DNA from: Ureibacillus galli | GTDB lineage: Bacteria > Bacillota > Bacilli > Bacillales_A > Planococcaceae | Assembly: GCF_014836845.1 (NCBI RefSeq) | Contig: NZ_JACSQA010000014.1 | Location: forward strand, 1 to 64,000 | DNA length: 64,000 nucleotides | Direction of reading: 5' to 3' | In this document: positions 56,882 to 64,000 of the stretch, piece by piece | How the letters are laid out: the number at the start of each line of letters is the position of its first letter | How positions within the stretch are numbered: position 1 is the first letter of the stretch | Notes under the pieces: generated by a model | The model's database searches: none | What the model saw: the letters and a program-made list of their open reading frames with translations, nothing else | Told to the model about the DNA's origin: nothing | Made by a program: the position numbers and the translations under genes

Positions 56882-57967
56882 ATGAGTGAAAAAAACTTAG
56901 AAATCCTTCGCAGTCAAATAGACGCTTTAAACCTCGAAATACTACGTCTAATTAATGAGCGAGCTGAGGTTGTAAATGAAATTGGTAAAATTAAAGAAAA
57001 ACAAGGGGTAAACCGATATGATCCTCTTCGTGAACGACATATGTTAGATTTATTAAAAGAACACAATAAAGGCCCGTTAAATCAAATGACGGTTGATTAT
57101 ATATTTAAACAAATTTTTAAAACGGCACTAAAACAACTAGAGGCAGACAAGAAAAAGGAATTACTCGTATCTCGTAAGAAAAAATCCGAAGATACTATAA
57201 TTGAGATTAATAATGAAAAAGTAGGAATAGGGGATCCAACTTTTGTATTTGGTCCTTGCTCTGTAGAATCCTATGAACAAGTAGCAGCTGTTGCAGCTTC
57301 TATCCAATCAAAAGGATTGAAGTTAATTCGCGGAGGGGCATATAAACCTCGTACTTCTCCATATGATTTCCAAGGTCTTGGGTTAGAAGGGTTAAAAATC
57401 TTAAAGCAAATTTCAAAAGAGTACGGCTTAGCAGTTGTAACGGAAATTGTTACTCCAACGCATATTGAAGAAGCTCTAGATTACGTTGATGTTATCCAAA
57501 TCGGTGCCCGCAATATGCAAAACTTTGAATTATTAAAAGCAGTTGGCGCAACAAATAAACCAGTCTTATTAAAAAGAGGCTTAGCTGCTACAATTGATGA
57601 ATTTATTCATGCTGCTGAATACATTATGTCAAAAGGTAATGAAAATATTATCCTTTGTGAGCGCGGTATTCGTACTTATGAAAAAGCAACTCGTAATACG
57701 TTAGATATTTCTGCAGTACCGATTTTAAAACAAGAAACCCACTTACCGGTATTTGTCGATGTAACCCACTCAACAGGACGTCGTGATCTTCTATTACCAT
57801 GTGCTAAAGCGGCTATTGCGATTGGAGCAGATGGAGTTATGGCAGAGGTGCATCCGGATCCTTCTGTGGCCTTATCCGATTCTCAACAACAAATGGATAT
57901 TCCGCAATTTGATGCTTTCTATAATGAAATACAAAAATTTATGAAACAATACGAATACAAAGCATAA
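56882..57967 (+). CDS. aroA: Chorismate mutase / DAHP synthase fusion AroA
   Basis: The bifunctional enzyme of Bacillus type (361 residues). Residues about 1-85 are the AroQ chorismate mutase, with [20 protein letters not shown] and [11 protein letters not shown]. Residues about 110-361 are the DAHP synthase: [54 protein letters not shown] and DVTHSTGRR. It begins the shikimate pathway; the mutase domain gives feedback control by prephenate or chorismate in this class. A strong promoter lies upstream, AGGAGAG before the ATG, and a terminator after. Confidence 0.97.
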   Translation: MSEKNLEILRSQIDALNLEILRLINERAEVVNEIGKIKEKQGVNRYDPLRERHMLDLLKEHNKGPLNQMTVDYIFKQIFKTALKQLEADKKKELLVSRKKKSEDTIIEINNEKVGIGDPTFVFGPCSVESYEQVAAVAASIQSKGLKLIRGGAYKPRTSPYDFQGLGLEGLKILKQISKEYGLAVVTEIVTPTHIEEALDYVDVIQIGARNMQNFELLKAVGATNKPVLLKRGLAATIDEFIHAAEYIMSKGNENIILCERGIRTYEKATRNTLDISAVPILKQETHLPVFVDVTHSTGRRDLLLPCAKAAIAIGADGVMAEVHPDPSVALSDSQQQMDIPQFDAFYNEIQKFMKQYEYKA

Positions 57968-57980
57968 TTTCTTAAAAAAA

Positions 57981-58018
57981 CCCAAAAAGTATCTTATAGG
58001 ATACTTTTTGGGCTTTTT
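57981..58018 (+). terminator. aroA terminator
   Basis: A 13-bp perfect stem (57981-57993 with 58000-58012) and T-run. Confidence 0.92.
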
Positions 58019-58135
58019 ATTGAATAAAAGGCTGTAAATATTGAATCTTTATGAAGATTGTGTGCTTTATATTGAAAAAGAAATGGAAATTATCGTATGA
58101 TGAACATATTAATTTAATAAAAGGAGGCGTATCCT

Positions 58136-59134
58136 TTGACTGTAACGATTTATGATGTTGCACGTGAAGCGAATGTTTCAATGGCGACGGTCTCACGTGT
58201 AGTTAACGGAAACCAAAATGTAAAACCAGCAACAAGAAAAAAGGTACTAGAAGTGATCGAACGTCTAGAATATCGACCGAATGCAGTTGCACGTGGTTTA
58301 GCAAGTAAAAAAACAACCACTGTCGGTGTAATTATTCCAGATATATCAAATAATATTTATGCAGAAGCTGCCCGCGGAATCGAAGATATTGCAACAATGT
58401 ATCGATATAATATTATTTTAGCCAATTCCGATCAAAACGAAGAAAAAGAACTAACACTTCTCGATACAATGCTAGGTAAACAAGTAGATGGCATTGTCAT
58501 GATGAGTGATGCAGTTACCCCTAAATTACATCAGTCAATAGAACATTCTCCAGTACCAATCGTACTTGCTGGTTCGGTAGATGAATCGAATCAATTTGCT
58601 TCTGTTAATATTGATTATTTCCAAGCGTCCTATGAAGCGGTACAGTTGTTAATTGAAAATGGCCATAAGCGTATTGCTTTTGTATCTGGACCTCTACAAT
58701 ATACGATTAATTCAAAATTCAAATTGGAAGCCTATAAAAAGGCGATTGTTGATGCGAATATGGAACTGGATGAAAGTTTAATTGTATCTGATGATGATAC
58801 GTATGATAGTGGTATTGAAGCATGGGAGACATTAAGTGCCCTTGAAAATCCACCAACTGCCTTCTTTGCAGGTAGTGATGAATTAGCAATCGGTCTTATA
58901 CATGGTGCGCAAGATAGTGGAAAAAAAGTTCCGAACGAAATCGAAGTCATTAGTTTTGAAAATTCAAAACTTGCACGTATGGTACGTCCACAGCTGACAA
59001 GTGTCGTATTTCCTTTATATGATATTGGGGCAGTCGCTATGCGCTTATTGACGAAAATAATGAATAAAGAAAAAATCGATAATCAATCCGTAATTATTCC
59101 CCATCGAATTGAGAAGCGGAATTCGGTTAAATAA
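58136..59134 (+). CDS. ccpA: Catabolite control protein A
   Basis: A LacI/GalR regulator of 332 residues. The N-terminal helix-turn-helix and hinge read [20 protein letters not shown] and [20 protein letters not shown]. The effector domain begins [18 protein letters not shown]. CcpA, with HPr-Ser-P, mediates carbon catabolite control. Its place between aroA and the acuCBA-acsA group is conserved with B. subtilis and separates it from other LacI proteins. TTG start 8 nt after AAGGAGG. Confidence 0.95.
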   Translation: MTVTIYDVAREANVSMATVSRVVNGNQNVKPATRKKVLEVIERLEYRPNAVARGLASKKTTTVGVIIPDISNNIYAEAARGIEDIATMYRYNIILANSDQNEEKELTLLDTMLGKQVDGIVMMSDAVTPKLHQSIEHSPVPIVLAGSVDESNQFASVNIDYFQASYEAVQLLIENGHKRIAFVSGPLQYTINSKFKLEAYKKAIVDANMELDESLIVSDDDTYDSGIEAWETLSALENPPTAFFAGSDELAIGLIHGAQDSGKKVPNEIEVISFENSKLARMVRPQLTSVVFPLYDIGAVAMRLLTKIMNKEKIDNQSVIIPHRIEKRNSVK

Positions 59135-59135
59135 T

Positions 59136-59167
59136 AAAAAGACAACTCATCATGAGTTGTCTTTTTT
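59136..59167. terminator. Bidirectional terminator between ccpA and acuC
   Basis: A 15-bp near-perfect inverted repeat (59136-59150 with 59152-59166), between convergent genes. Confidence 0.9.
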
Positions 59168-59168
59168 A

Positions 59169-60329
59169 CTAGCGATGTTCATTGCGAATAATATGTAATG
59201 CTTTCATTAACATTTGTGCATTTTTTTCTTCAATCTCCGCCTTGCGCGGAATTGGTTCGTACAAAGGAGTAGGGTCCTCCCATGTTGGGATAAAAGGAAC
59301 AGGCGAATGGGACTGCCATCTTTCTAACCATTGGGTTGGTAGAGGACCAGATGGACAAGGCAAGTCGTTCATCTCTGTCCAAATAAAGGACCAGGCCCTT
59401 GGAACAACACGCCAAATATCATAACCTCCACCACCTACAGCAATCCATTTTCCATCACAATAGTCGTGGGCTAGCTTATGGGCTAGTTTCGGAATCTCTT
59501 GATAGATTTTCATGGTGCCATATAAATGGGTAAGGGGATCAAAATAGTGGGCATCTGCACCATTTTGAGTAATGACGACGTCGGGTTTAAAATAGTCAAA
59601 TACTTCCCGAACGGCCTGTTCATAAATCATTAAAAAACTCTCATCTTCTGTAAAAGCATCGATTGGGAAATTAAAAGATGTACCATATCCTTGGCCATTG
59701 CCTCTTTCCGTCACATTACCCGTACCAGGAAAAAGATAGCGCCCAGTCTCATGGATGGAAAGAGTACAGACATTAGGGTCATCGTAAAAAGCCCATTGGA
59801 CACCATCTCCATGATGGGCATCCGTATCGATATATAAAACTCTTGCGTTATATTTTTCTTGTATATAGCGTATTGCTACGGTGCTATCATTGTAGATACA
59901 AAAACCTGAAGCACGACCATGAAAACCATGGTGAAGTCCTCCACCAAGGTTTAAAGCATGTCTACTTTTCCCTTGCATCACATAATCCACAGCTTGTAAT
60001 GTACTTCCCACTAATAATGCGCTAGCTTCATGCATATTCGTGAAGATTGGTGTATCTTCAGTACCAATGCCATACATTTCGCATTGCTGAGGGGTTAATA
60101 GACCATGTCCAGCTTTTTTAACCGTATCGATATATTTTACATCATGTCCAAGGGCAATTTCCTCATCGGTCGCAACCCTTGCCGGTATAATATCATCATC
60201 TGATAGCGCACCTATACTTTTCAATAAGTCCATTGTTAAAAGTAAACGTTTATGATTGAAAGGATGTGAGTCTGAAAATTTATATCCGAGTTGTTCAGGA
60301 GAATAAATAAACACGGCATTTTTCATCAT
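59169..60329 (-). CDS. acuC: Protein deacetylase AcuC
   Basis: A class I histone-deacetylase-fold enzyme (386 residues) that removes the acetyl group from acetylated AcsA. Zinc-site motifs are visible: NLGGGLHHGFHGRASGFCIYND with the paired His, YIDTDAHHGDGVQ with Asp and His ligands, and VGGGGYD near the end. It overlaps acuB by ATGA and is last in the acuABC operon on the minus strand. ATG 60326 is an alternative start. Confidence 0.95.
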   Translation of the reverse strand: MMKNAVFIYSPEQLGYKFSDSHPFNHKRLLLTMDLLKSIGALSDDDIIPARVATDEEIALGHDVKYIDTVKKAGHGLLTPQQCEMYGIGTEDTPIFTNMHEASALLVGSTLQAVDYVMQGKSRHALNLGGGLHHGFHGRASGFCIYNDSTVAIRYIQEKYNARVLYIDTDAHHGDGVQWAFYDDPNVCTLSIHETGRYLFPGTGNVTERGNGQGYGTSFNFPIDAFTEDESFLMIYEQAVREVFDYFKPDVVITQNGADAHYFDPLTHLYGTMKIYQEIPKLAHKLAHDYCDGKWIAVGGGGYDIWRVVPRAWSFIWTEMNDLPCPSGPLPTQWLERWQSHSPVPFIPTWEDPTPLYEPIPRKAEIEEKNAQMLMKALHIIRNEHR

Positions 60330-60970
60330 AGTTCAATCCCCGGTAAATTTGGCCATAAAACATGAAAGCCTTCTTTGCGTAAATCTTCAATAATTAATAG
60401 AGGATTAATAATTTGTACTCGGATAGATAAAATTTTTGAATTTGCATCATCAGCATCTGGATAGACTAAAACACTTAAAACGTTCGCTTTATGTTTTTTA
60501 AATACTTCAGCTATATTCGATAAAATACCTGGCTTATCGGTTACTTTAATATCAATTTTAGAAGAGGGTTTGTTGGCACCTGTTAGCTCGATATATGTAT
60601 AAAGAAGGTCAGTTGTTGTAACGATACCTACTAATTTCCCCCCTGTCACGATTGGTAAGCAACTAATTTTTGATTCATATAAAGTAAGAGCGATATCCTC
60701 GATTGAATCAAGGGGATGACCAATTAAAGGGTCCTTGATCATAATTTTATCTAACGTTGTATTATAGGTAATTTGTTCATGATCATGAAGTGAAGATGGA
60801 AGAATATTTTTCAAATCATGTTGTGTAATAATGCCGACTAAAAAATTTCGATTATCCACTATCGGTAAATGTCTAATTTGTTTCTCCTTCATTAGTTGAA
60901 TGGCATCTTTGACTGTATTAGAAGGCAACAGTGAATAGACGTCTTTATTCATAATTTCTTCAATAATCAT
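60326..60970 (-). CDS. acuB: AcuB, CBS-ACT domain protein
   Basis: A 214-residue protein with two CBS domains (about 6-60 and 75-135: KDAIQLMKEKQIRHLPIVD, SCLPIVTGGKLVGIVTTTDL) and a C-terminal ACT domain (about 140-210, TDKPGILSNIAEVFKKH). CBS pairs often bind adenine nucleotides, so it may sense energy state for the acetylation cycle; its biochemical role is not settled. Coupled to acuC. Confidence 0.93.
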   Translation of the reverse strand: MIIEEIMNKDVYSLLPSNTVKDAIQLMKEKQIRHLPIVDNRNFLVGIITQHDLKNILPSSLHDHEQITYNTTLDKIMIKDPLIGHPLDSIEDIALTLYESKISCLPIVTGGKLVGIVTTTDLLYTYIELTGANKPSSKIDIKVTDKPGILSNIAEVFKKHKANVLSVLVYPDADDANSKILSIRVQIINPLLIIEDLRKEGFHVLWPNLPGIEL

Positions 60971-60985
60971 CTCATTTCCCCCTCG

Positions 60986-61618
60986 TTAATACATGTATCG
61001 ATTTCTAAAACGTAATTGGTCGAAGCGTTCCATCGTGTCGTTATTTACTCGTTTCCCAACTCGGGCCATTAGACAGTTTGCTGGATGGGAACAAATTTCT
61101 GGATCATCGGTTGCGTAATATTCAAAGCCAACGACATTCATCATTCTCTCCATCATTTTTCGATAATCCCAAATATTTAAACCCGTTCCTTTTAAATCCC
61201 AATGCCAGTAATATTCCGTCGTAATAACTAAATAATCTTCCATCTCATCTCCCATGAAAGAAACTTGTAATAACTTTTTTCCTGCACCAAATCCTCGATA
61301 ACTTGGAATCACTTCTATTGCTCCTAATTCAATCATGTTCTCTATACGATCTTCTGACCAACTTTCCATTGGATCAGGATATAAATAGGTTACATAGCCA
61401 ACGACGGTATTTCCATTGCGCATAATAATAATGCGTCCCTCTTCTAGATTTGCGATTCCTACTAAAGCCTTTTTTTGTTGCAAAGGGGGTCTAAAGGATA
61501 CTAAATCTTCGTGGAAATCATAAAGCTGTAATTGTTCCGATGGGACTGGTCCCTCTACTTTTACAATGCCATGCTTCGTTTCCATTTCTACTGAATAAAA
61601 ATTTTTAATATGTTCCAT
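60986..61618 (-). CDS. acuA: Acetyltransferase AcuA
   Basis: A GNAT acetyltransferase (210 residues) that inactivates AcsA by acetylating its active lysine. The acetyl-CoA motif is VIPSYRGFGAGKKLLQ, preceded by IELGAIE. ATG 61618 gives MEHIKNFYS, matching the known N-terminus; a longer frame to 61672 has no proper site. GGAG lies 10-11 nt upstream. First gene of acuABC, divergent from acsA. A minus-strand TATAAT at 61655-61650 may be its -10. Confidence 0.93.
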   Translation of the reverse strand: MEHIKNFYSVEMETKHGIVKVEGPVPSEQLQLYDFHEDLVSFRPPLQQKKALVGIANLEEGRIIIMRNGNTVVGYVTYLYPDPMESWSEDRIENMIELGAIEVIPSYRGFGAGKKLLQVSFMGDEMEDYLVITTEYYWHWDLKGTGLNIWDYRKMMERMMNVVGFEYYATDDPEICSHPANCLMARVGKRVNNDTMERFDQLRFRNRYMY

Positions 61619-61858
61619 TCCATTTCGCTCCACAAAAAATGATAAATTCATTATATGATAAATTATGCACAAAATCGCTGAATTTCGTTAAAAATGCATA
61701 AATTATTTCAAAATTTAAAACATTCGACTCAAAATGTTCTGAATATTGTAAAATATGATTATGCTTATTTGAACTTCGGGATGAGATTATCCTCTCCTAA
61801 TGCGATTTTAAATAAGTGGTTTATTTCTTCGAAATTGATTTTGAAAGGGGTAATTTTT

Positions 61859-63586
61859 ATGGGGATAAAAATTACGGACAAACTAGCAATTGTTACGGGG
61901 GAACATCATTTAAAAGATTATGATGAAACAGTTGCAACTTTTAATTGGCAAGAAACTGAAAAATCCTTTAGTTGGTATACAACGGGGAAGGTTAATGCGG
62001 CTTATGAGGCGATTGACAAACATGCAGAAAGCTTTAGAAAAAATAAGGTGGCTTTATTTTTTGATGATGGGGTTCGAAAAGAAAGTTATACCTTTTATGA
62101 CATGATGCGTTTGTCGAATAAAGCTGCGAACGTATTCAAGGAGAACTCAAGTTTGGAGAAGGGGGATCGATTATTTATTTTTATGCCTCGTTCACCGGAG
62201 TTATATTTTTCCCTATTAGGAGCTATTAAAATGGGTGTCATTGTTGGCCCTTTATTTGAAGCTTTTATGGAGGGAGCAGTTTATGATCGTTTAGCAGATA
62301 GTCACGCTAAAGCGCTTGTTACAACGCCAAATCTTTTAAGTCGAGTTCCGATTGAGAAATTACCACATTTAGAAACCATCTTCCTTGTTGGGGAACAAGT
62401 AGAAGAAACTGAAAAAATAGTTGATTTTAACCGTAAATTAAAGGGAGCTTCTAGCTTATATGATATAGAGTGGGTTGATTTAGAAGATGGGCTGTTATTG
62501 CATTATACTTCAGGTTCAACGGGTGCTCCGAAAGGTGTTTTACACGTCCATAATGCAATGATTCAACATTATCAAACAGCGAAATGGGTTCTTGATTTAC
62601 AAGAACAAGATATTTATTGGTGTACTGCAGATCCAGGATGGGTTACAGGGACAGCTTATGGAATATTTGGGCCATGGTTAAACGGTGTGACAAATTTAGT
62701 CATTGGTGGACGTTTTAGTCCTCAAAGTTGGTATGGAGCTATTGAACGTTACGGTGTGACAGTTTGGTATAGTGCGCCAACTGCATTCCGAATGTTAATG
62801 GGAGCGGGTTCTAATTTTTTAGAGCAATACGACCGTTCATCCTTGCGCCATGTGCTATCTGTAGGGGAACCGTTAAATCCAGAAGTTATCCGTTGGGGAA
62901 TGGATGAATTAGGTCATCGAATTCATGATACATGGTGGATGACAGAAACGGGAGGTCATATGATCTGTAATTATCCTTCAATGGATATTAAACCCGGATC
63001 AATGGGAAAACCAGTACCAGGGATTTATGCTACGATCGTTGATGATGAAGGAAATGAAGTACCACCTTTTACGATGGGTAATTTAGCTATTCGAAAAGGT
63101 TGGCCGTCGATGATGCGTCAAATTTGGGGAAATCCTGAAAAGTATGATTCCTATTTCTTAAAAGGAGAATGGTATGTATCAGGAGATTCAGCTTATAAAG
63201 ACGATGATGGTTATTTCTGGTTCCAAGGTCGCGTTGATGATGTGATTATGACTTCTGGTGAACGGGTAGGTCCTTTTGAAGTGGAAAGTAAATTGTTAGA
63301 ACATCCTAACGTGATCGAAGCAGGAGTCATTGGTAAACCAGATCCTGTAAGAGGAGAAATTATTAAAGCCTTTATTGCATTGCGTGAAGGAATAACACCA
63401 ACGGAACAATTAGCAGAGGAAATTCGCCATTTTGTTAAAGTGGGACTCGCTGCTCATGCTGCTCCTCGTGAAATTGAATTTAAAGAGAAGCTTCCTAAAA
63501 CACGGAGCGGTAAAATTATGCGTAGAGTCTTAAAAGCTTGGGAATTAAATCTTCCCACAGGGGATTTATCAACGATGGAAGATTAA
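61859..63586 (+). CDS. acsA: Acetyl-CoA synthetase AcsA
   Basis: An AMP-forming synthetase turning acetate into acetyl-CoA (575 residues). The P-loop is YTSGSTGAPKGVLHVH, then WWMTETGG, and GDSAYKDDDGYFWFQGR with DDVIMTSGERVGPFEVE. The C-terminal TRSGKIMRR contains Lys552, the expected site of AcuA acetylation. The frame is open to 61694, but AAAGGGG 8 nt before ATG 61859 fixes the start. It is divergent from acuABC, so enzyme and modifiers share an intergenic control region. I saw no clear cre box there. Confidence 0.96.
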   Translation: MGIKITDKLAIVTGEHHLKDYDETVATFNWQETEKSFSWYTTGKVNAAYEAIDKHAESFRKNKVALFFDDGVRKESYTFYDMMRLSNKAANVFKENSSLEKGDRLFIFMPRSPELYFSLLGAIKMGVIVGPLFEAFMEGAVYDRLADSHAKALVTTPNLLSRVPIEKLPHLETIFLVGEQVEETEKIVDFNRKLKGASSLYDIEWVDLEDGLLLHYTSGSTGAPKGVLHVHNAMIQHYQTAKWVLDLQEQDIYWCTADPGWVTGTAYGIFGPWLNGVTNLVIGGRFSPQSWYGAIERYGVTVWYSAPTAFRMLMGAGSNFLEQYDRSSLRHVLSVGEPLNPEVIRWGMDELGHRIHDTWWMTETGGHMICNYPSMDIKPGSMGKPVPGIYATIVDDEGNEVPPFTMGNLAIRKGWPSMMRQIWGNPEKYDSYFLKGEWYVSGDSAYKDDDGYFWFQGRVDDVIMTSGERVGPFEVESKLLEHPNVIEAGVIGKPDPVRGEIIKAFIALREGITPTEQLAEEIRHFVKVGLAAHAAPREIEFKEKLPKTRSGKIMRRVLKAWELNLPTGDLSTMED

Positions 63587-63649
63587 TATTTATTCATATG
63601 ACCAACTGAAAAATATTTTGCCTAGACATTCATATTTATACAAACTTTC

Positions 63650-63692
63650 AAAGGGTATTCATTGATTTTATTAATGGATATTCCTTTTTTTT
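63650..63692 (+). terminator. acsA terminator
   Basis: An imperfect stem of about 15 bp (63650-63665 with 63670-63686) followed by about eight T. Confidence 0.75.
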
Positions 63693-63702
63693 AACTTTAA
63701 GA

Positions 63703-63716
63703 TTATTAAAAATACA
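63703..63716. promoter_or_regulatory. Distal ARG box candidate
   Basis: TTATTAAAAATACA matches the ARG box core TGNATWWWWATNCA at 12 of 14 positions. It lies just upstream of the argC -35. Confidence 0.45.
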
Positions 63717-63717
63717 G

Positions 63718-63746
63718 TTGACTAAATAATTATGCAGAATTATACT
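63718..63746 (+). promoter_or_regulatory. argC promoter with proximal ARG box candidate
   Basis: TTGACT (-35) and TATACT (-10), each 5 of 6, with a 17-bp spacer. TGCAGAATTATACT (63733-63746) matches the ARG box core at 12 of 14 positions and covers the -10. The two boxes are 30 bp apart centre to centre, on one face of the helix, as ArgR hexamers use. Confidence 0.6.
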
Positions 63747-63854
63747 ATCTTTATCTTAGGTATAATAATTGGAATATTAAAAGATTAGCATAAAAATACA
63801 TAAACCCATGTCAAACTTTTTGAGGTGTGTTTTCAAATTATAGGGGTGAATTAT

Positions 63855-64000
63855 ATGAAAGTTGGTATTATCGGAGCAACTGGATACGGTGGGTTAGAGC
63901 TTATTCGATTTTTACACCATCATCCAGAAGTAAAAAACATTGAACTGTTCACATCTTCAGATGAAGGTGCCATTTTTTCTTCAAAATTTGGCCATTTAGT
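63855..64000 (+). CDS. argC: N-acetyl-gamma-glutamyl-phosphate reductase ArgC (partial)
   Basis: The first 48 codons are in the window; the rest lies beyond the end. The N-terminal Rossmann motif VGIIGATGYGGLELIRFL followed by HHPEVKNIELFTSS is characteristic of ArgC, the third step in arginine synthesis. AGGGGTGA precedes the ATG. In Bacillales argC starts the argCJBD operon, so further arg genes are expected downstream. Confidence 0.93.
   Translation, partial: MKVGIIGATGYGGLELIRFLHHHPEVKNIELFTSSDEGAIFSSKFGHL

Noticed and set aside
61619-61858. CcpA cre box between acuA and acsA
   Set aside because: Expected from B. subtilis, but no CG-centred site in this gap fits TGNAANCGNNNNCA on either strand.
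1-64000. Prophage, insertion sequence, CRISPR, toxin-antitoxin or defence system
   Set aside because: I looked for transposase or integrase motifs, repeat-spacer arrays, small toxin pairs and nuclease-helicase sets and saw none; gene order is core chromosome throughout.

Overview
The window is low-GC Gram-positive chromosome, clearly Bacillales. The evidence is strong AGGAGG-type ribosome binding sites, GTG and TTG starts, a SAM-I riboswitch on metK, a tRNA-Leu T-box on leuS, ccpA, and a gene order matching the yt- segment of the Bacillus subtilis chromosome (ytkD, ytmA, pckA, metK, ytoA, ytpA, ytqA/B, leuS, ytgP, ytzE, pepV, trmB, ytnP, ytpQR, sftA, murC, ytxGH, aroA, ccpA, acuABC, acsA). 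Differences in neighbour choice and the overall protein wording suggest a Lysinibacillus/Ureibacillus/Kurthia-type member of the Planococcaceae rather than Bacillus itself. That placement is inference. I see no prophage, transposase, CRISPR array or resistance island; nearly everything is core chromosome.

Layout. 1-306: end of a tRNA cluster (Asn, Ser, Glu) closed by a terminator. 408-1951: a YteA/DksA-type zinc finger protein and an M19 dipeptidase. 2160-8666: menaquinone genes menF-menD-menH (translationally coupled), then menB and menE. 8704-10793: a lone zinc-binding lipoprotein with a near-perfect Zur box, YidD, and Dps. 10874-12473: small hypothetical, YtkD, YtmA-type hydrolase. 12509-16072: pckA (CcpN-like site on its promoter) divergent from metK (SAM-I riboswitch plus an unusually long downstream leader). 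16111-21369: a long hairpin, a frameshifted small membrane gene, YtoA, a YtpA-like hydrolase without its serine, an alanine/sodium symporter, MnmM and YtqA. 21526-27079: two MFS transporters flanking leuS. 27273-33187: a siroheme and sulfite reductase operon. 33270-43866: YtfP, MurJ, pseudouridine synthase, YtzE, PepV, D-amino acid transaminase, a lipid kinase, TrmB and YtnP. 43924-54478: YtzB, M42 peptidase, DUF84 NTPase, lipoprotein, YtpQ, YtpR, SftA, MurC, YtxG, YtxH. 54554-63586: a large FtsA-like protein, AroA, CcpA, AcuCBA and AcsA. 63855-64000: the first 48 codons of argC.

How genes work together. MenFDHBE turn chorismate into dihydroxynaphthoyl-CoA, and AroA feeds chorismate supply. 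SumT, SirB and SirC make siroheme, the cofactor of the CysI subunit encoded in the same operon. AcuA and AcuC are predicted to acetylate and deacetylate the neighbouring AcsA at a lysine visible in its C-terminus. MurC and MurJ act before and during lipid II export, PepV and Dat serve D-alanine/D-glutamate and dipeptide metabolism, and SftA acts at division.

The most unusual items are the 718-residue FtsA-like protein with repeated beta-grasp-like C-terminal units, the small membrane gene split across a TTTAAAA heptamer, the two-part metK leader, the serine-less hydrolase, and several operator-like dyads.
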